26,337 nucleotides of DNA from Silene noctiflora. Its lineage: Eukaryota; Streptophyta; Magnoliopsida; Caryophyllales; Caryophyllaceae. Under the pieces are notes generated by a model, which saw only the letters and a list, made by a program, of their open reading frames with translations, was not told the origin of the DNA and made no database searches. Position 1 is the first letter of the stretch. The number at the start of each line of letters is the position of its first letter. A program made the position numbers and the translations under genes. Positions 1 to 10,064 of the stretch are shown here, piece after piece. The stretch is taken from positions 1 to 26,337 of the forward strand of contig VHZZ01027444.1 of the NCBI GenBank assembly GCA_009801015.1. Direction: 5' to 3'.

Positions 1-18
1 TTGAGCTCGACTTCGTTC

Positions 19-50
19 CTGAGGTACGCGGGGGAGGAGATAGGATAGGA
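19..50 (+). repeat. CTGAGGTACGC / GAGATAGGATA module, copy 1
   Basis: CCTGAGGTACGCGGGGGAGG joins directly to AGATAGGATAGGAAG here. At 17096-17133 the same two modules occur in the opposite order (GGAGATAGGATAAGG, then CCTGAGGTACGCAGGGGAGG). The swap shows that the two modules move independently. Confidence 0.65.
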
Positions 51-644
51 AGACGCTACTCGATTCTTAGTCAGAGGAATGAAATAGGAAAAGATCTAAA
101 GTGGGATTCGACTTAAAAAGGGAAAGAAGCTGAGTTCTTTTCGATTGAACCGCATCAAACGTATGCGACTATAAGCCGTTGTAGGCCGCTCTTCACTGTA
201 TTAGATTGACCATATACCATATCTTCTTTAGCCTAGTTAAGGAACTGAAGAAGACAGGTCCTCTTGTTCGAGTCGATAACTTGCCATTCCTTACCGAGCT
301 AGGACGACTAAATCCACAAATTTCAAAGCTTATCCATAACAACCTCCCTCCGGAAAGGGCCAGAGGATTCACCCGGTTGCCCCATTCGCTACTTAGCATA
401 CTCACTACAAACAGGGCTATTCTCGCATCAACCTCTACCAGCCGCCCCGGGAAATTATATATGCCACATTCCAGCGCATACTAACGATTTCACATACCAG
501 TCGACGCAACAAACTCAAACTACTAGACAGCAGATTCCCCTAAAATCTTATATGTCCCGAAAGAGAGAAAGGAAGTCATTTTGTTAGCTGCGCCTCCCGC
601 GGACTTCCGATGAAAAAGACATATTCGAGTGAAAAATGGTATCC

Positions 645-710
645 TACAGGCTCGTTGACTTATTTTCTTCCTTCGAGGGCCCAAAATCGCTTAATACAGG
701 CTCGTTGACT
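645..710 (+). repeat. 16-bp direct repeat pair
   Basis: TACAGGCTCGTTGACT occurs at 645-660 and 695-710, fifty bases apart, with a weaker third version (GCAGGCTCATGAAAC) starting near 724. No function is visible. Confidence 0.85.
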
Positions 711-894
711 AAAAGCATAAGATGCAGGCTCATGAAACAGCGCTTTTCAGCTATTTAATTTCTTTCCCTCACTTTGGCTAAACAGATGGTTCAGTTCGCT
801 AAGTTCGACGAACTAAAGAGCACAGACTAGCCACGGGGCTAGGATACGGTTTTCCTATAGGAGATCCGAGGTATCTGCCCTTACCATACATAAT

Positions 895-952
895 AGAATT
901 GCATGTGTTAAGCATAACACTAGACTCTCTCCTGAGCCAGGGATTCTTTAAT
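895..952 (-). pseudogene. SSU rRNA 5'-end fragment
   Basis: On the minus strand this reads AATCCCTGGCTCAG, then 18 bases, then GCTTAACACATGCAA. Both blocks match the conserved 5' end of bacterial-type SSU rRNA (GATCCTGGCTCAG and GCTTAACACATGCAAG). The 18-base spacing is exactly the canonical one. The spacer itself matches my memory of plant mitochondrial rrn18 at about 10 of 18 positions, including the end TAT. Similarity stops on both sides, so this is a detached scrap of roughly 55 bases, not a functional rRNA. Confidence 0.75.
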
Positions 953-3150
953 TATTTTTAATTCTTAATTAGAATTAATTTTATGGATTTAAATTTTATC
1001 AAGGAGCATAAAAAGATTTAATTCACAATGGAATTTCTTTTCTCACAGAGCGAGTCTAATCATAATGCTGTTTATAAGTATGAGCGAGCCAAAAGCATAA
1101 AATCTTGTCCTCTTGTCCTAAAGCGGTTAAAGACGGACTTACATCCACAAATGTAAAGAAGGTTTAGTGTAGCAGCTCGACTGGCCATAGAAAGATAGGA
1201 TCAGTTTCCTCTTCTTTGTTTTCGAGTAAGATTGGCCCGCTCACTAGTGTTCAAGTGGATAAATCTCCTCTTGCCAGGGCTCGAGTACCTGAGTCTCCGG
1301 TGTCTCCTTAGACTCGCCGTTACCTTGTATTCCATACCTCACCTTACTTATTGACATCCCACAACCGCATTAACCCCTTGGTGTCTCCTTTGGGAAAAAA
1401 CAACATAAGATTAATTAATGGAAGTGGCTGTGGTACAGGGTATCCCTTTACTTCTAAACCCCTGTTAGCTGAAAGGACTTATTATGTCGCCTCATACCCT
1501 ACGAGGGGGGATCTTGAGTCCCTCTACCTGGTTATCTGCTCTAACCCTCTTAAGTACCCTGCAGTCTTATCTTATACAGCAGAATTGGATGGCCCACATA
1601 CGTATACAAGGGCCTGGTCTCTCATTGGATTATTCCCCCATTCAGCTCATATAGCAGAGCCCACTACCTAACTTCGTTCCCGCGGTGGACCTTTTGGCCT
1701 ATACCCTAGATCTACGGTTTTAGGGGACCCTTACCTTAAATGGGTCTTTCCGGGGGCTTTATTGGCCGGAAACGGCAATCGAGGAAGTTGACTTTATATA
1801 GCACAAAACGGGGGTTTTAACCCCATACCGCCAGTCAATGATTTGGGCTCATACTGTCAGGACCTATCCTGCGTTCTTCTCCTCTATTCCCCTAGTACGT
1901 TAACATCTTACTCCCCTCTGGACTCCAAAAACATAAGACTTAAGCGGCTGAAGTCGCTGGTGAATATCTTTTAACAGCCCCCGCGGCGTCTTCTTTATTA
2001 ACGAAAGAATATTTTAAGACGGGGAGTGGCAGGTATGTACAGTGCATACCCCTTTTATCAATAAGAGGGCACCCCTCTTGATGTCTTATGCCCCAGGCCA
2101 GGCTCAGAGAAGAGCTAAGTTGCAAAGTTCATAGGGCCCATGAGAACTCAACCACACAAAGATAGGGCTTTTAAAGAACTCGAGCACCAGTTAGAGGCTC
2201 CAACGAAACTACTCGACTTCAAAAGGGAGTTGTCCCTTGGCCTGAGATTGCAAAAGCAGGATCGTTAGCAGCTTAAATTGAGACGTCTGCTAAAAGAGGT
2301 CAGCCTGGGAGGTCGTCTGCAACTGAGAAAGATTGGGCTGAGACTGGTCCATCAAAGGCTTTGTCGCCATCAACAGCTGAATCGCCTTCAGGATTTGGTC
2401 GAACTAGTTAGGCTTTATCAGGATCTGTTCGAACTTGTCCTCGTTCTCTGTTTGGCCCAGCTGTTCCGGGTACTGATTATTAGGAGCTCGTCTTCAGAGG
2501 CGGTTTCACGCATATAGATTTAAGTGGCTTGGCCACAAACCCTGCCTTACTGCCTTACGGCCTTACTTCAGGAAGCAGCTTAGGTCCCCGACCCTTGTTA
2601 AAGGGGTTTCCCCGAAAAAAATTAAGGATACTGGTTGGCCCTGTGTTTCCACCATCTGTAAAAGCATCAGATGATGCCATGTCCGATACCACTACCACGG
2701 GCGCCTTGCTTGGATGCTCGATCCGAGGATCTCCTGGATGATGGACTCATTGAACAGGCAGTGGTATGGCAGCCCTTCCTTTCCCGGTGTCGTAAATGTA
2801 CAAGAATGATCTTATATAAGATTATATAATATAAAGGGCTGGTAACTCATCAAAAGCATCGGCTTCAATTGAGTCTTCTTCAAAAGCATCTTTCTATGCA
2901 ACGTTTTCTGATGAGATGACTGCTTCGTCTTCTTCATCAAGAATGTGTGTGTTTAGTCGCCGTTGACCCTTTCAGTCTAATCAAAGGCGATGCTGGCCTC
3001 TCTTGGAAGGTCCTTATGAGAAGACTCTAAACCTACGCTTTTTTCCCTACTGTCTTTGGTAGAAACAACTGCATTTCCTCTCCCTGTCAAACTGATAGAC
3101 TGGTTCCCTAAGAGAGGTACCTTCTTAAGGAGGTTCCGTTTAAATAAATA
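953..3150. other. Spacer; no gene recognised
   Basis: No gene is recognised. An open stretch at 1351-1671 (106 codons, TTG at its start) has no family signature. GGGGTTTTAACCCC near 1811 is a short palindrome. The stretch 2810-2960 carries Ser/Ala-coding triplet repeats (AAAAGCATC and TCTTCATCA units) whose reverse complement resembles the acidic triplet repeats at 20330-22260. Confidence 0.55.
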
Positions 3151-3152
3151 AG

Positions 3153-3218
3153 GGTGTTTGATCCCGGCTCATAAGTAAGGAAAGGCGGACTAAATGCTTT
3201 ACACATGCAAATCGATAG
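3153..3218 (+). pseudogene. SSU rRNA 5'-end fragment, clearest copy
   Basis: GTGTTTGATCCCGGCTCAT (3154-3172) matches the rRNA start block GAGTTTGATCCTGGCTCAG. After a spacer containing GGCGGAC comes GCTTTACACATGCAAATCGA (3195-3214), matching GCTTAACACATGCAAGTCGAA. The spacer is about five bases longer than canonical. The following sequence shows no further rRNA similarity. It belongs to the bacterial/organelle SSU family; which organelle gene it came from cannot be settled from so short a piece. Confidence 0.75.
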
Positions 3219-3299
3219 GTCTTATAATTCAATGAAAAGATGGGGAAAGCACTATTTGATACTCGTTTTTCTCGGCTAGATGAAATTCTTGTCTTTCAA

Positions 3300-3800
3300 A
3301 ACACCCTTCCTTAGGTAAAATGGTGGTTTAATCGAAATTCCCGAGGAAATGCAAGAAATTTTTTTGGAAAAGCCGCATTTCCGGAAGGGGGTAGCGCTGT
3401 TGAGGGTGCAGATGTTGGAGTAGCTGATGTTGATGGGTTAGCAGTTTATGGGGTGGATAACCAGGGCAGAGCCCATCCTTAGCCCAACTCTATTATGGTT
3501 ATGCTATTTTAATAAACATCATTTTAAGCCCAATTCATAAGGAAAGCTGCAAATTGATGCCTTTTTTCCCGGGAAGTAGGAAAAGGTTTAATTAAAAAGT
3601 TGATCCCTTAAGTAAAACAGGCTTGCAAGCAAAAAACCCGGCAAAACGCAAAAATTCCAATAAAATTTAGTTTTCTAGGCTAGAATGAGGTCGACGCCCA
3701 AAATCACGGGAAACTAGAAGAATTTCGCAAAAGAGGGCCATTCCTTTACTGAAATTGCAGCGATGCCCAAAAACACGTGAAAAGCGTGTCCAACTTTTTC
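3300..3800 (+). repeat. CCGG-motif degenerate repeat, copy 1
   Basis: The core (3545-3740) holds, in order: TTCCCGGGAAGTAGG, GGCTTGCAAGCAAAAAACCC with GGCAAAACG next, CTAGGCTAGAATGAGG, and CCCAAAATCACGGGAAAC. The same blocks in the same order appear on the minus strand at about 19600-19400 with many substitutions. A partly repeated unit (GATGCCCAAAAACACGTGAA) follows at 3761-3780. No protein or RNA family is recognised. Confidence 0.7.
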
Positions 3801-3829
3801 ATATAAAATAAAGTAGCACACCAATTCCA

Positions 3830-5540
3830 GCCTGGACTACTCGAATCCAGGAAAGTCTTATTCTATCGTAAGATAGAGGATTAAGGTTCTTTCCAACATG
3901 TACAAAGAAGCGTATGCGTATAAAGAGGGAATTCACTCACCTTCGGAACACCAAACCTCACTCGATACCATTACGAGGGGGACAAACTCTGGTTTTAAAC
4001 TAATCACATAGGGCTTCGTCTTGTACAACCCTTCTCTTTGTGAAATGCATAAAATGGGCGCCTTGTAGAGAAGATAGGGTACTTCTAAGTTAGGGGAGGC
4101 GGTTCCGACCTCAGCCCTATTCTCGTCTTTCTTTTCTTTGTGGAAACTCTTTTGCGGCTCGGATCGCAGCCCATACTGTCTCGTCTTCTCTTCCTGGAGC
4201 CTTCTTCTTTCGTTGTTAGGCCTTATAGGAATTAGATGCCTGGGCTTGTACCCTAAAGCGCTAGCTTCTCCTTAGTCTAGTTAGATGCCCTGCTTACTAT
4301 GCCACTCAAAGAGTTGGTTGTTCAAGAATGGGCTCCCTTGCGCCCGGAGGTAGGTATCCTGGCCCCATTTAAGTACCCACAGTCAATCCGAGACTTCCTT
4401 TCTTGAGATACTTCTCTCAGTGAATACCACTTAAAAGTTTCCCCAAGAATTGGCTTCCCTATAATTCCCTCGCCCAGCTAGACAAATTAATTGTAAGATT
4501 ACTATTCTATAATAGAAAGGATCCATCGCCAACACTATAAAAAACTTGAACATTAAAAGCTTCATCTTAGGCTGACTAATCTTTTTCACCCAAAACCTCT
4601 TACCCTTCCTGAAATCCTTCTTCCGGAACTGTTAATGCGTCTTCGTCTGCGCCTTCTTGTTCAGGATCTGCTACTGATTGGATGCTCTCGGTCTCTTGTA
4701 CTGACAGGTAGGAGAGTTCTTGTTCTCCACGAACTGCCACTTCGTCTTCAACTGAAACTACTGCTTTGTCTTGCGCACCCCCTTATCTCTGTGGGCACGC
4801 ATAAACTCGGTATCTTGCAGGGAAGATAGGTGGTTTTTCTATAGTTATGTTATAGATTAAGAGTAAAGGTATATAAGACCGCTCTTTCCACTACCAGAAA
4901 AAAGCATCATGAAAAGCTCCATCAAAAGCTTCGTCTTCGACTCCATCAACAGCTCTTAGGCTCGCCATTTAAATTAGAAGGGCTTCGCGCCTGCCTCAAA
5001 GACAGGGAAGACACTAGCTAGGGTGTCTCTACCTGAGAGACCAGGACAGACAAAGAAAAGAGTGAAAAAAGGCACTCGAAAAGATGCATTTGCCTTGGAA
5101 GCAGTTTCGCTCATGAAGCAGGAACAGAGACTAGACTAGTGAAAGGTATAACGAACATACCATTAATGTGGGCTATCTTTCCTCATAGGATCAAGAGTGG
5201 GATCAATCAACCTAATTACCCCCGAATAGACACTTGTTCGGATTCAACCTCTCATTTGAGACAGAAGAACTAAGGGCAGACCTTTCCCTAGGCTTGAAAG
5301 GAGCTTGCATTGGAGTTCTAGCTTTATAAAGGGATTCGCCTGGGACACTTGACATAGGTTTGCCTCGAGACGACAACTAAGACTACTCCCCGGATTCCCT
5401 CTTTTCTTTCCACCTTACCTCTCTTATACTCCGAAAGACGCCGCTTGCTTGAAAGAGCGCCTGTCCTATAGAATAGCGCTTATCCGGGGCACTTTGACCT
5501 GAATTCGTTCACGTTTTACCGTCTTTTTGGGTAGCAAAGC
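3830..5540. other. Spacer; no gene recognised
   Basis: Nothing codes convincingly here. Two stretches (about 4620-4790 and 4900-4960) are triplet-periodic and would read as Ser/Ala/Thr-rich on the plus strand (AAAAGCTTCGTCTTCGACTC and similar); they look like reverse-complement relatives of the 20330-22260 repeats. Confidence 0.5.
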
Positions 5541-5727
5541 AATTTATTATATAAATTTTAATTTAAGAAATATAATACATACTATTTAATCTTTTATGAA
5601 TTTACTTACAGATTAATCATAAGAATATAAATAAAATTAAAAATTTAAATTTTTAAAATAATTTATTAACTTTTATTTAACTTTAATAATTAATTTAATA
5701 AAATAAATTAAATAAGAATTTTTAAAA
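5541..5727. other. AT-rich island 1
   Basis: This stretch is almost entirely A and T, in sharp contrast to its surroundings. It shares the 17-mer TAAGAATATAAATAAAA (5620-5636) with the island at 8341-8455, and CTTACAGATTAAT (5605-5617) occurs there inverted (8356-8368). It could be a foreign insertion, a remnant of a mitochondrial plasmid, or a promoter or origin-like region; nothing decides between these. Confidence 0.7.
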
Positions 5728-5729
5728 GT

Positions 5730-6080
5730 GGCGCTATGAATGGAAATTGGATTGCAAGCAAAAACACCGAGAAGATGGAAGAATTTTAACAAATAAGGAA
5801 GCTGTTCGGGAAGAAGTTCTTCGTGTTGGATCAGATTTTGGAGCCGTTCCTGGTCCAGCCGCCGATCGAGGACAAGTCGTTCGTGCATCAGTATGAATTA
5901 CGAATCTCAGATATTCTCATTACTTTAAAGTTCGCAAAAGCCATTAAGGTAGAGAGGCTTAACCACCAAAATTAAGTCATTTTCACCAGGTTTATGAAAA
6001 AAGCCCGACTTCGGAGATCAATTCATTGGGAAAAGAGGTTGCAACCTAAAATCGCAGGAAACAACGACCACTTTGTCTTT
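5730..6080 (+). repeat. CCGG-motif degenerate repeat, partial copy
   Basis: Related pieces here are GGATTGCAAGCAAAAACACCG (near 5750), CATTTTCACCAGG and CGGAGATCAATTC (5980-6025), and AACCTAAAATCGCAGGAAAC (6043-6062). Each corresponds to a block in the copies at 3545-3740 or, inverted, at 19400-19680. The copy is more scrambled than the other two. Confidence 0.5.
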
Positions 6081-7210
6081 CGAAAGCAAGCTCTTCAAGA
6101 ATAAGTTACGGGCGATGGCCGAGAGAGATTACTCCTTCTGTCGATGACAATTTACTTAGTGAAAAGTGTAGTTTTATGATCTTCCAGATATGATTCAGGG
6201 ACAGGTCAACATCACCTTTTACTCTATTAGAGCAGTCAATGAAGGACAATTGGTCTACGGTGGACAAACGGATCCCTCAGGCGAAGTTGGACACAAAGAA
6301 GTTGGTGATTCAGTGGCAGCGGATGGAACTGATTCAGATGATATTGGAAAGATAGGCCCCACTATATATCAGGAATCTCGACCCTTTACTCTAAGACTAA
6401 TAGGGAACCTACCCTCAAGTCAGAAAACTTAGCTGCAAGCAACCAAGCCTATAGCGTTCAACAAGAAAAGGAGCGGTCTCGTACCCGAAAAGACAAGGTC
6501 GTGAGTGGCCAAGAGGGCCCACTTGGAGACTTGGGATCTCAGCGGAAAATGCGAAGGTTGCTTAAAGCCGGCCGGCCGATAGGCAAAAGAAAATCCACTA
6601 GTTTAGTTCTGATCTGATCTGAGTAGGCTCATAATAGGGAATACTAAAACCCTGGGAACCGGGGCCTGGCCATCCTTCGTTTGCGGTTGACGTTCCGGCA
6701 AAGTTTTTCCGTCGACAGTTGAATGTTTTGATCTGGTTCGATTCATGATCGCATCTTAAAATTAAAACGTTTTCCTTTTTTCAAAGGCCGACGCCCCCCC
6801 TTTCTAAATCCCTTCAAAAGCCTCTTTCTAGAAAGCAAGTGATTCGAAAGATCCGCTGTTCTCATGTAAAGTGCTAGGATATTAGCTTATAAAAGTGCTC
6901 TTTCTTCTTCGAAGCTATCGAATTAGACCTCCTTTCTATCAAACTACCATTTCCATCTCATCCAGGGTTCGACTACGGAACGGCATCAATCCTACCCGTC
7001 TCAATGAGAACCTGGGCCCGTGACTACTAACTGGCTATATTGACTGAACGTATAGTCGCTAGAAAGCTCTGATCCAACTCTCATCGCTTCAGTGACGTGA
7101 TTTCTAACATCACCTAAGATCTTTTTTTTTCGAGGTTTTAAGATAGATATCAAGGGAGTTCAAAGCGATGAGTGACTCTGTCTTCTCTTTTTATTCCTTA
7201 GATGATTGGA
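6081..7210. other. Spacer; no gene recognised
   Basis: An open stretch of 80 codons starting with ATG at 6190 and ending at 6432 is rich in Gly, Asp and Ser (SVAADGTDSDDIG). It resembles the acidic triplet repeats further right rather than a known protein. Nothing else is supported. Confidence 0.5.
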
Positions 7211-7240
7211 AATCCATGTGTTAAGCATATAGGCGAGCTA
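7211..7240 (-). repeat. SSU rRNA-like short fragment
   Basis: On the minus strand this reads CCTATATGCTTAACACATG. TATATGCTTAACACATG is, as I recall it, the plant mitochondrial rrn18 form of this conserved block, so this copy looks mitochondrial rather than plastid in origin. No TGGCTCAG block is found at the expected distance. It lies immediately left of the retrotransposon scrap. Confidence 0.55.
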
Positions 7241-8140
7241 ATCATTAGATGGATGATGCCATTGACAAAGACAAGAACAGTTGAAAGAAGAAGTGAAGGA
7301 GATAAAGTGCCTCATGGCAACCCTGGTCAAGACACAGAAACTCCCATGCAACTGGCAAGAACAATCCAGTAAGCTATCAGAACAAGGCAAGGGATGCCAA
7401 GATAACTATCCTCCTGTCTACAACAGCTTCGCTGATTATGTCAACTCGCAGATGTCGACAATAGGCAGGGCGAGGTCATGGCAAGACCAAAAATCCCTAT
7501 TCGGGATGAGAATCAATCCTAAGAAGCTCCATGTGTAAAAGTAAAGGAAAGTAAATCCAGAACAAACAGATTTTTCCGGTGATCTTAAAGAATTAATCAA
7601 TGATATGCAGCTAGGGCTAGGAGGAGATGGGAACCTAGGAAGTTCAACCTATTGCCCGTCCAAAGAAAATGGCTACAATTCTTATTGCATCTTCCGCCCT
7701 CAATCCCGAATTGGATTCAAAGGAAACGGAAACGTGACCAAAATGTCAGATGCTCACATGGGGGCCTCAGACACCCGACCAAACCTTGCGTTCACCTGGA
7801 AAGCAAGAGAGAAAGAAAGATGAGAGAGAAGTACAGGCTATCATGATTGGGCAACCTCCCAAAGGGGATTTCTCCAGGATTCGGCCGATCCATACAGCTC
7901 GCTTTTAGGATCAATTAGGCCAATCCAGGGCAACCGCTCAAGCTCAATCCACCGCCGTGAAGAGAGGAGCACACCGAAAGTTTGACCCATTACCAGCCCC
8001 CTCCATCCAATAAAGTAGAGCACAGTTGCTCCTAGAGTTGGTAGCAGCCAACCTCATCAAGCCTATACCACTTAGGCCGATACCAAATCCACCACCCAAG
8101 AATGGAATCCCAAACGCACGCTGTGAATATCAATCACATG
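7240..8140 (+). mobile_element. Fossil LTR retrotransposon (Ty3/gypsy) gag region
   Basis: This is a broken, partial copy of a nuclear-type Ty3/gypsy gag region, reading on the plus strand. The strongest part is the segment before the nucleocapsid zinc knuckle at about 7970-8130, where the family phrase RKFDPLPAP, then NLIKPIPLRPIPNPPP and NARCEY can be seen; plant gypsy polyproteins carry close relatives of these. The left part holds a Lys/Glu-rich, probably coiled-coil stretch. No protease, reverse transcriptase, integrase or LTR is visible. It carries several breaks and is clearly non-functional. It probably reached the organelle by nucleus-to-mitochondrion DNA transfer and is old enough to have decayed but still be recognised. 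Confidence 0.7.
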
Positions 8141-8259
8141 GGTGGAGAGGGTTATATAATTCTTAAGATGCTCAGCTGTTTGGAAACCTTGGGACCTCAT
8201 ACTGACTTTAGTCTCTTAATGAACTATATTTAGTAAACCTATCGCTGCAGCGAGGGAGA

Positions 8260-8295
8260 GTTCGTACTTCTTAAATTTCTTGTGGAAGTACGGAC
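8260..8295. other. Hairpin, 11-bp stem
   Basis: GTTCGTACTTC (8260-8270) pairs with GAAGTACGGAC (8285-8295), with one G-T pair and a 14-base loop. It sits between the retrotransposon scrap and AT-rich island 2 with no gene nearby. It may shape an RNA 3' end or be a remnant of an inverted duplication. Confidence 0.5.
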
Positions 8296-8340
8296 GTATC
8301 AATATACTTCCTTTTTACTTCTATTCTTCCTTTTCTCAAC

Positions 8341-8455
8341 AATTTAAATCTTATTATTAATCTGTAAGTACTATCATAAAATTCTAAAATAAACAGATAA
8401 GAATATAAATAAAAAAAATTAAATTCTCTTTCTTGTTACACTATTCTAATTATAA
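8341..8455. other. AT-rich island 2
   Basis: This second AT-rich block carries TAAGAATATAAATAAAA at 8398-8414 and ATTAATCTGTAAG at 8356-8368. Both are shared with island 1, one direct and one inverted. It lies just after a strong hairpin at 8260-8295. Confidence 0.65.
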
Positions 8456-9315
8456 GCTGTGGGCAAGGGCTGCTGGTGAGCATGAGAATGAAAGCACTGG
8501 TTCCAGAATTCCACAAACAAGGGAAATTCCTTGAAAAGAGGCATTAACGATAGGGTGGGGTGGTTAGTAGTGCCTCTAGCCCGAGACCGGGAAAGCAGGA
8601 TATGAAATTGGTCCTGCCTTCACTAGCCCAAACCTACATTTGATACCATTTTTTATGGAGCGAGTGCAGTTTAAGTTCTGGGAGACCCCGTAACAGCGGA
8701 AGAAGCAATGCAATTGTCCATGGTTTTCCAATCCAATCAGATATCATTGGAACGGGTTGAGTATACGTTCAGAAAGACCTCGACTAGGAGAGGGAGTTTA
8801 CCGGCTGTTGGCGAGTTTGTTGGCAAGCGAGTTGGATATCAGTGCAAATCAAAGACTGCATGTGGTCCGTCGATCTCTTATTAGAAAGAGTACCCAACCT
8901 TGTTCATTCCTCTCCTTATGCAAGCAAGTTCACCTCTCTCCCGCCCTGACTACGCTGCTAAGCAAGTTGGTCTTCTGCTTCACGAGCTAAACGCCGTCAG
9001 CTTCATTTTTTCTTTAAGAAAATCCTTAGGAGGGGGACTTAAGAGGGAGCGCTTTTCTCCAGTCTTTAGTTGTTTGTAGGTATGAGCGAGCCATCCGCTT
9101 TAAGGCCATTCAAGGTCTCTAAAACGGAGTTTTCTCCATATACACGACTAATCACAGCTGTTTGGGGTAAGCCTCACCTTCCCAGTGGCTCCCTAAAACA
9201 TGGCAAGTCTCCTATTCTTAATTGAGGGCATCTCCCGCTAACCTTAGTCTTACACACCTCGCTTTCATTAAATCCACTGGCTGGAAATATCCCTTCTGCT
9301 GTCTCCGAGAATATT
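8456..9315. other. Spacer; no gene recognised
   Basis: This holds short AGCGAG-type repeats (8663 onward, 8807-8836 as GTTGGCGAG / GTTGGCAAGCGAG, and TATGAGCGAGCC at 9081-9092). No coding signal was found. Confidence 0.5.
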
Positions 9316-9490
9316 CTATTCCACACTTCCCAGGCAAGCCGCCCCATGCTTTCTTAGTGGCTTCTCCCCGAACCTAATGAACATATCTAGCACAACAGGT
9401 TTCCCTACGGCCGCACCCAACATACCAAGGAACTTATTTAATGCAGGCAAAAGAATGAAATAAGACGGGAAGGGCCAAACCAATCCCAAA
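9316..9490 (-). mobile_element. Possible LINE ORF1-type (DUF4283-like) fragment
   Basis: The minus strand holds a short open stretch containing LGMLGAAVGKPVVLD, preceded by a WP aromatic-rich segment and followed by HGAACLGSV and a stop at 9316-9318. The pattern (Trp, then a Leu-rich helix, then a G-x-x-x-GKPV-x-x-D core, then an Ala/Cys/Val strand) resembles the DUF4283 region found in ORF1 proteins of plant LINEs. The match is by eye and moderate. If right, this is a second nuclear-derived scrap. It is too short to be a gene, and it could be a chance reading. Confidence 0.3.
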
Positions 9491-9663
9491 CCCAAGGATA
9501 CTTGCCGCGTAGACTCGCCCTATTATATTATATTATTCCATATTGCTCAACGAATCAGGGTACTTCCAGGAATTACTATTATAAACTTTTCCGATATTGC
9601 TTGTTTGGACTTGTGTCCATTGTTCAACATTCTTCTTTTTAAGACGAATACCTAAGAGCGTGA

Positions 9664-9692
9664 ACGAGCGAGTGTAGTTTCGTAGCGAGCCA
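9664..9692 (+). repeat. AGCGAG-type dispersed repeat
   Basis: GCGAGTGTAGTTTCGTAGCG followed by AGCC closely matches GCGAGTGTAATACCTGTAGC followed by GAGCC at 24197-24221. Related pieces lie at 9863-9885, 10025-10064, 8663 and 23020. The core TATGAGCGAGCC occurs at 1079-1090 and 9081-9092. Confidence 0.6.
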
Positions 9693-9907
9693 AGTCAGTA
9701 CATATGCCCTCTCCTCGAACATCATATTACTTAACATCCCCAATTTCGCCAACCTCCCACGCCAAAACTCGAGTGCATTCACTCCGGCCAGCAGATGTTT
9801 AAATGCTAATGGTGTTTAAATCTAATGTTATTAGCATGGCATCCCTAGAAACGGGTTCCCCAACGAAGCGGGTGTAATGCCTGGGGCAAGCCATTCACCC
9901 CCACTAA

Positions 9908-9930
9908 GACTTGCATGTGTTAGGCATCCA
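9908..9930 (-). repeat. SSU rRNA-like short fragment
   Basis: The minus strand reads ATGCCTAACACATGCAAGTC, a full match to a common bacterial-type SSU rRNA stretch. The next bases on the minus strand (about 9885-9905, AGTGGGGGTGAAT) faintly resemble the later GGGTGAGTAA block, which is too weak to claim. This is a short detached piece. Confidence 0.6.
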
Positions 9931-10024
9931 TGTAGATAAGCGATTTAATTACAATATTCTATATATCACAGAGCTTAAGTTTCTTCTTTCAAAGCTTAAG
10001 TTTGCACAAAACAGTTAAACGCCC

Positions 10025-10064
10025 CAGCGAGTGGAGTCCCGGAACGAGTTGGCTGTTGGCGAGT
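10025..10064 (+). repeat. AGCGAG-type repeat cluster
   Basis: AGCGAGTGGAGTCCCGGAAC is followed by GAGTTGGCTGTTGGCGAGTG. AGTCCCGGAACGAG also resembles the SSU rRNA stretch AAGTCCCGCAACGAGC, but neighbouring rRNA bases do not match, so I assign it to the dispersed repeat family. Confidence 0.45.

Larger units (their letters stand above)
1..890. other. Spacer with modular repeats; no gene seen
   Basis: No gene is recognised. The left end carries a GC-rich repeat module, CCTGAGGTACGC followed by GGAGATAGGATAGG, related to 17091-17133 and 23318-23425. An open stretch at 206-484 starts only at TTG and its product (92 residues) resembles nothing I know. A 16-bp direct repeat lies at 645-660 and 695-710. 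Confidence 0.6.

Noticed and set aside
206-484. 92-codon open stretch with a faintly protein-like reading
   Set aside because: TTG start, no motif I can name, and another open frame overlaps on the opposite strand.
1351-1671. 106-codon open stretch on the plus strand
   Set aside because: It starts only with TTG, has no family motif, and its length is within chance for this much sequence.
1975-1995. CAGCCCCCGCGGCG as the SSU 530-loop block
   Set aside because: Only a few GC-rich bases agree and the following GTAATACG is missing.
3831-3860. tRNA T-arm-like CTGGACTACTCGAATCCAG
   Set aside because: The loop is too long for a T arm and no acceptor, D or anticodon arm fits around it.
4635-4829. 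Leu/Arg-rich open frame
   Set aside because: A shifted reading of a Ser/Thr-type triplet repeat; no gene signature.
6960-6985. GGGTTCGACTACGG as a tRNA T-loop
   Set aside because: The flanking bases do not form a 5-bp T stem, and no cloverleaf can be built.
10034-10053. GAGTCCCGGAACGAG as a later SSU rRNA block
   Set aside because: The surrounding bases do not match rRNA and the same bases fit the AGCGAG repeat family better.
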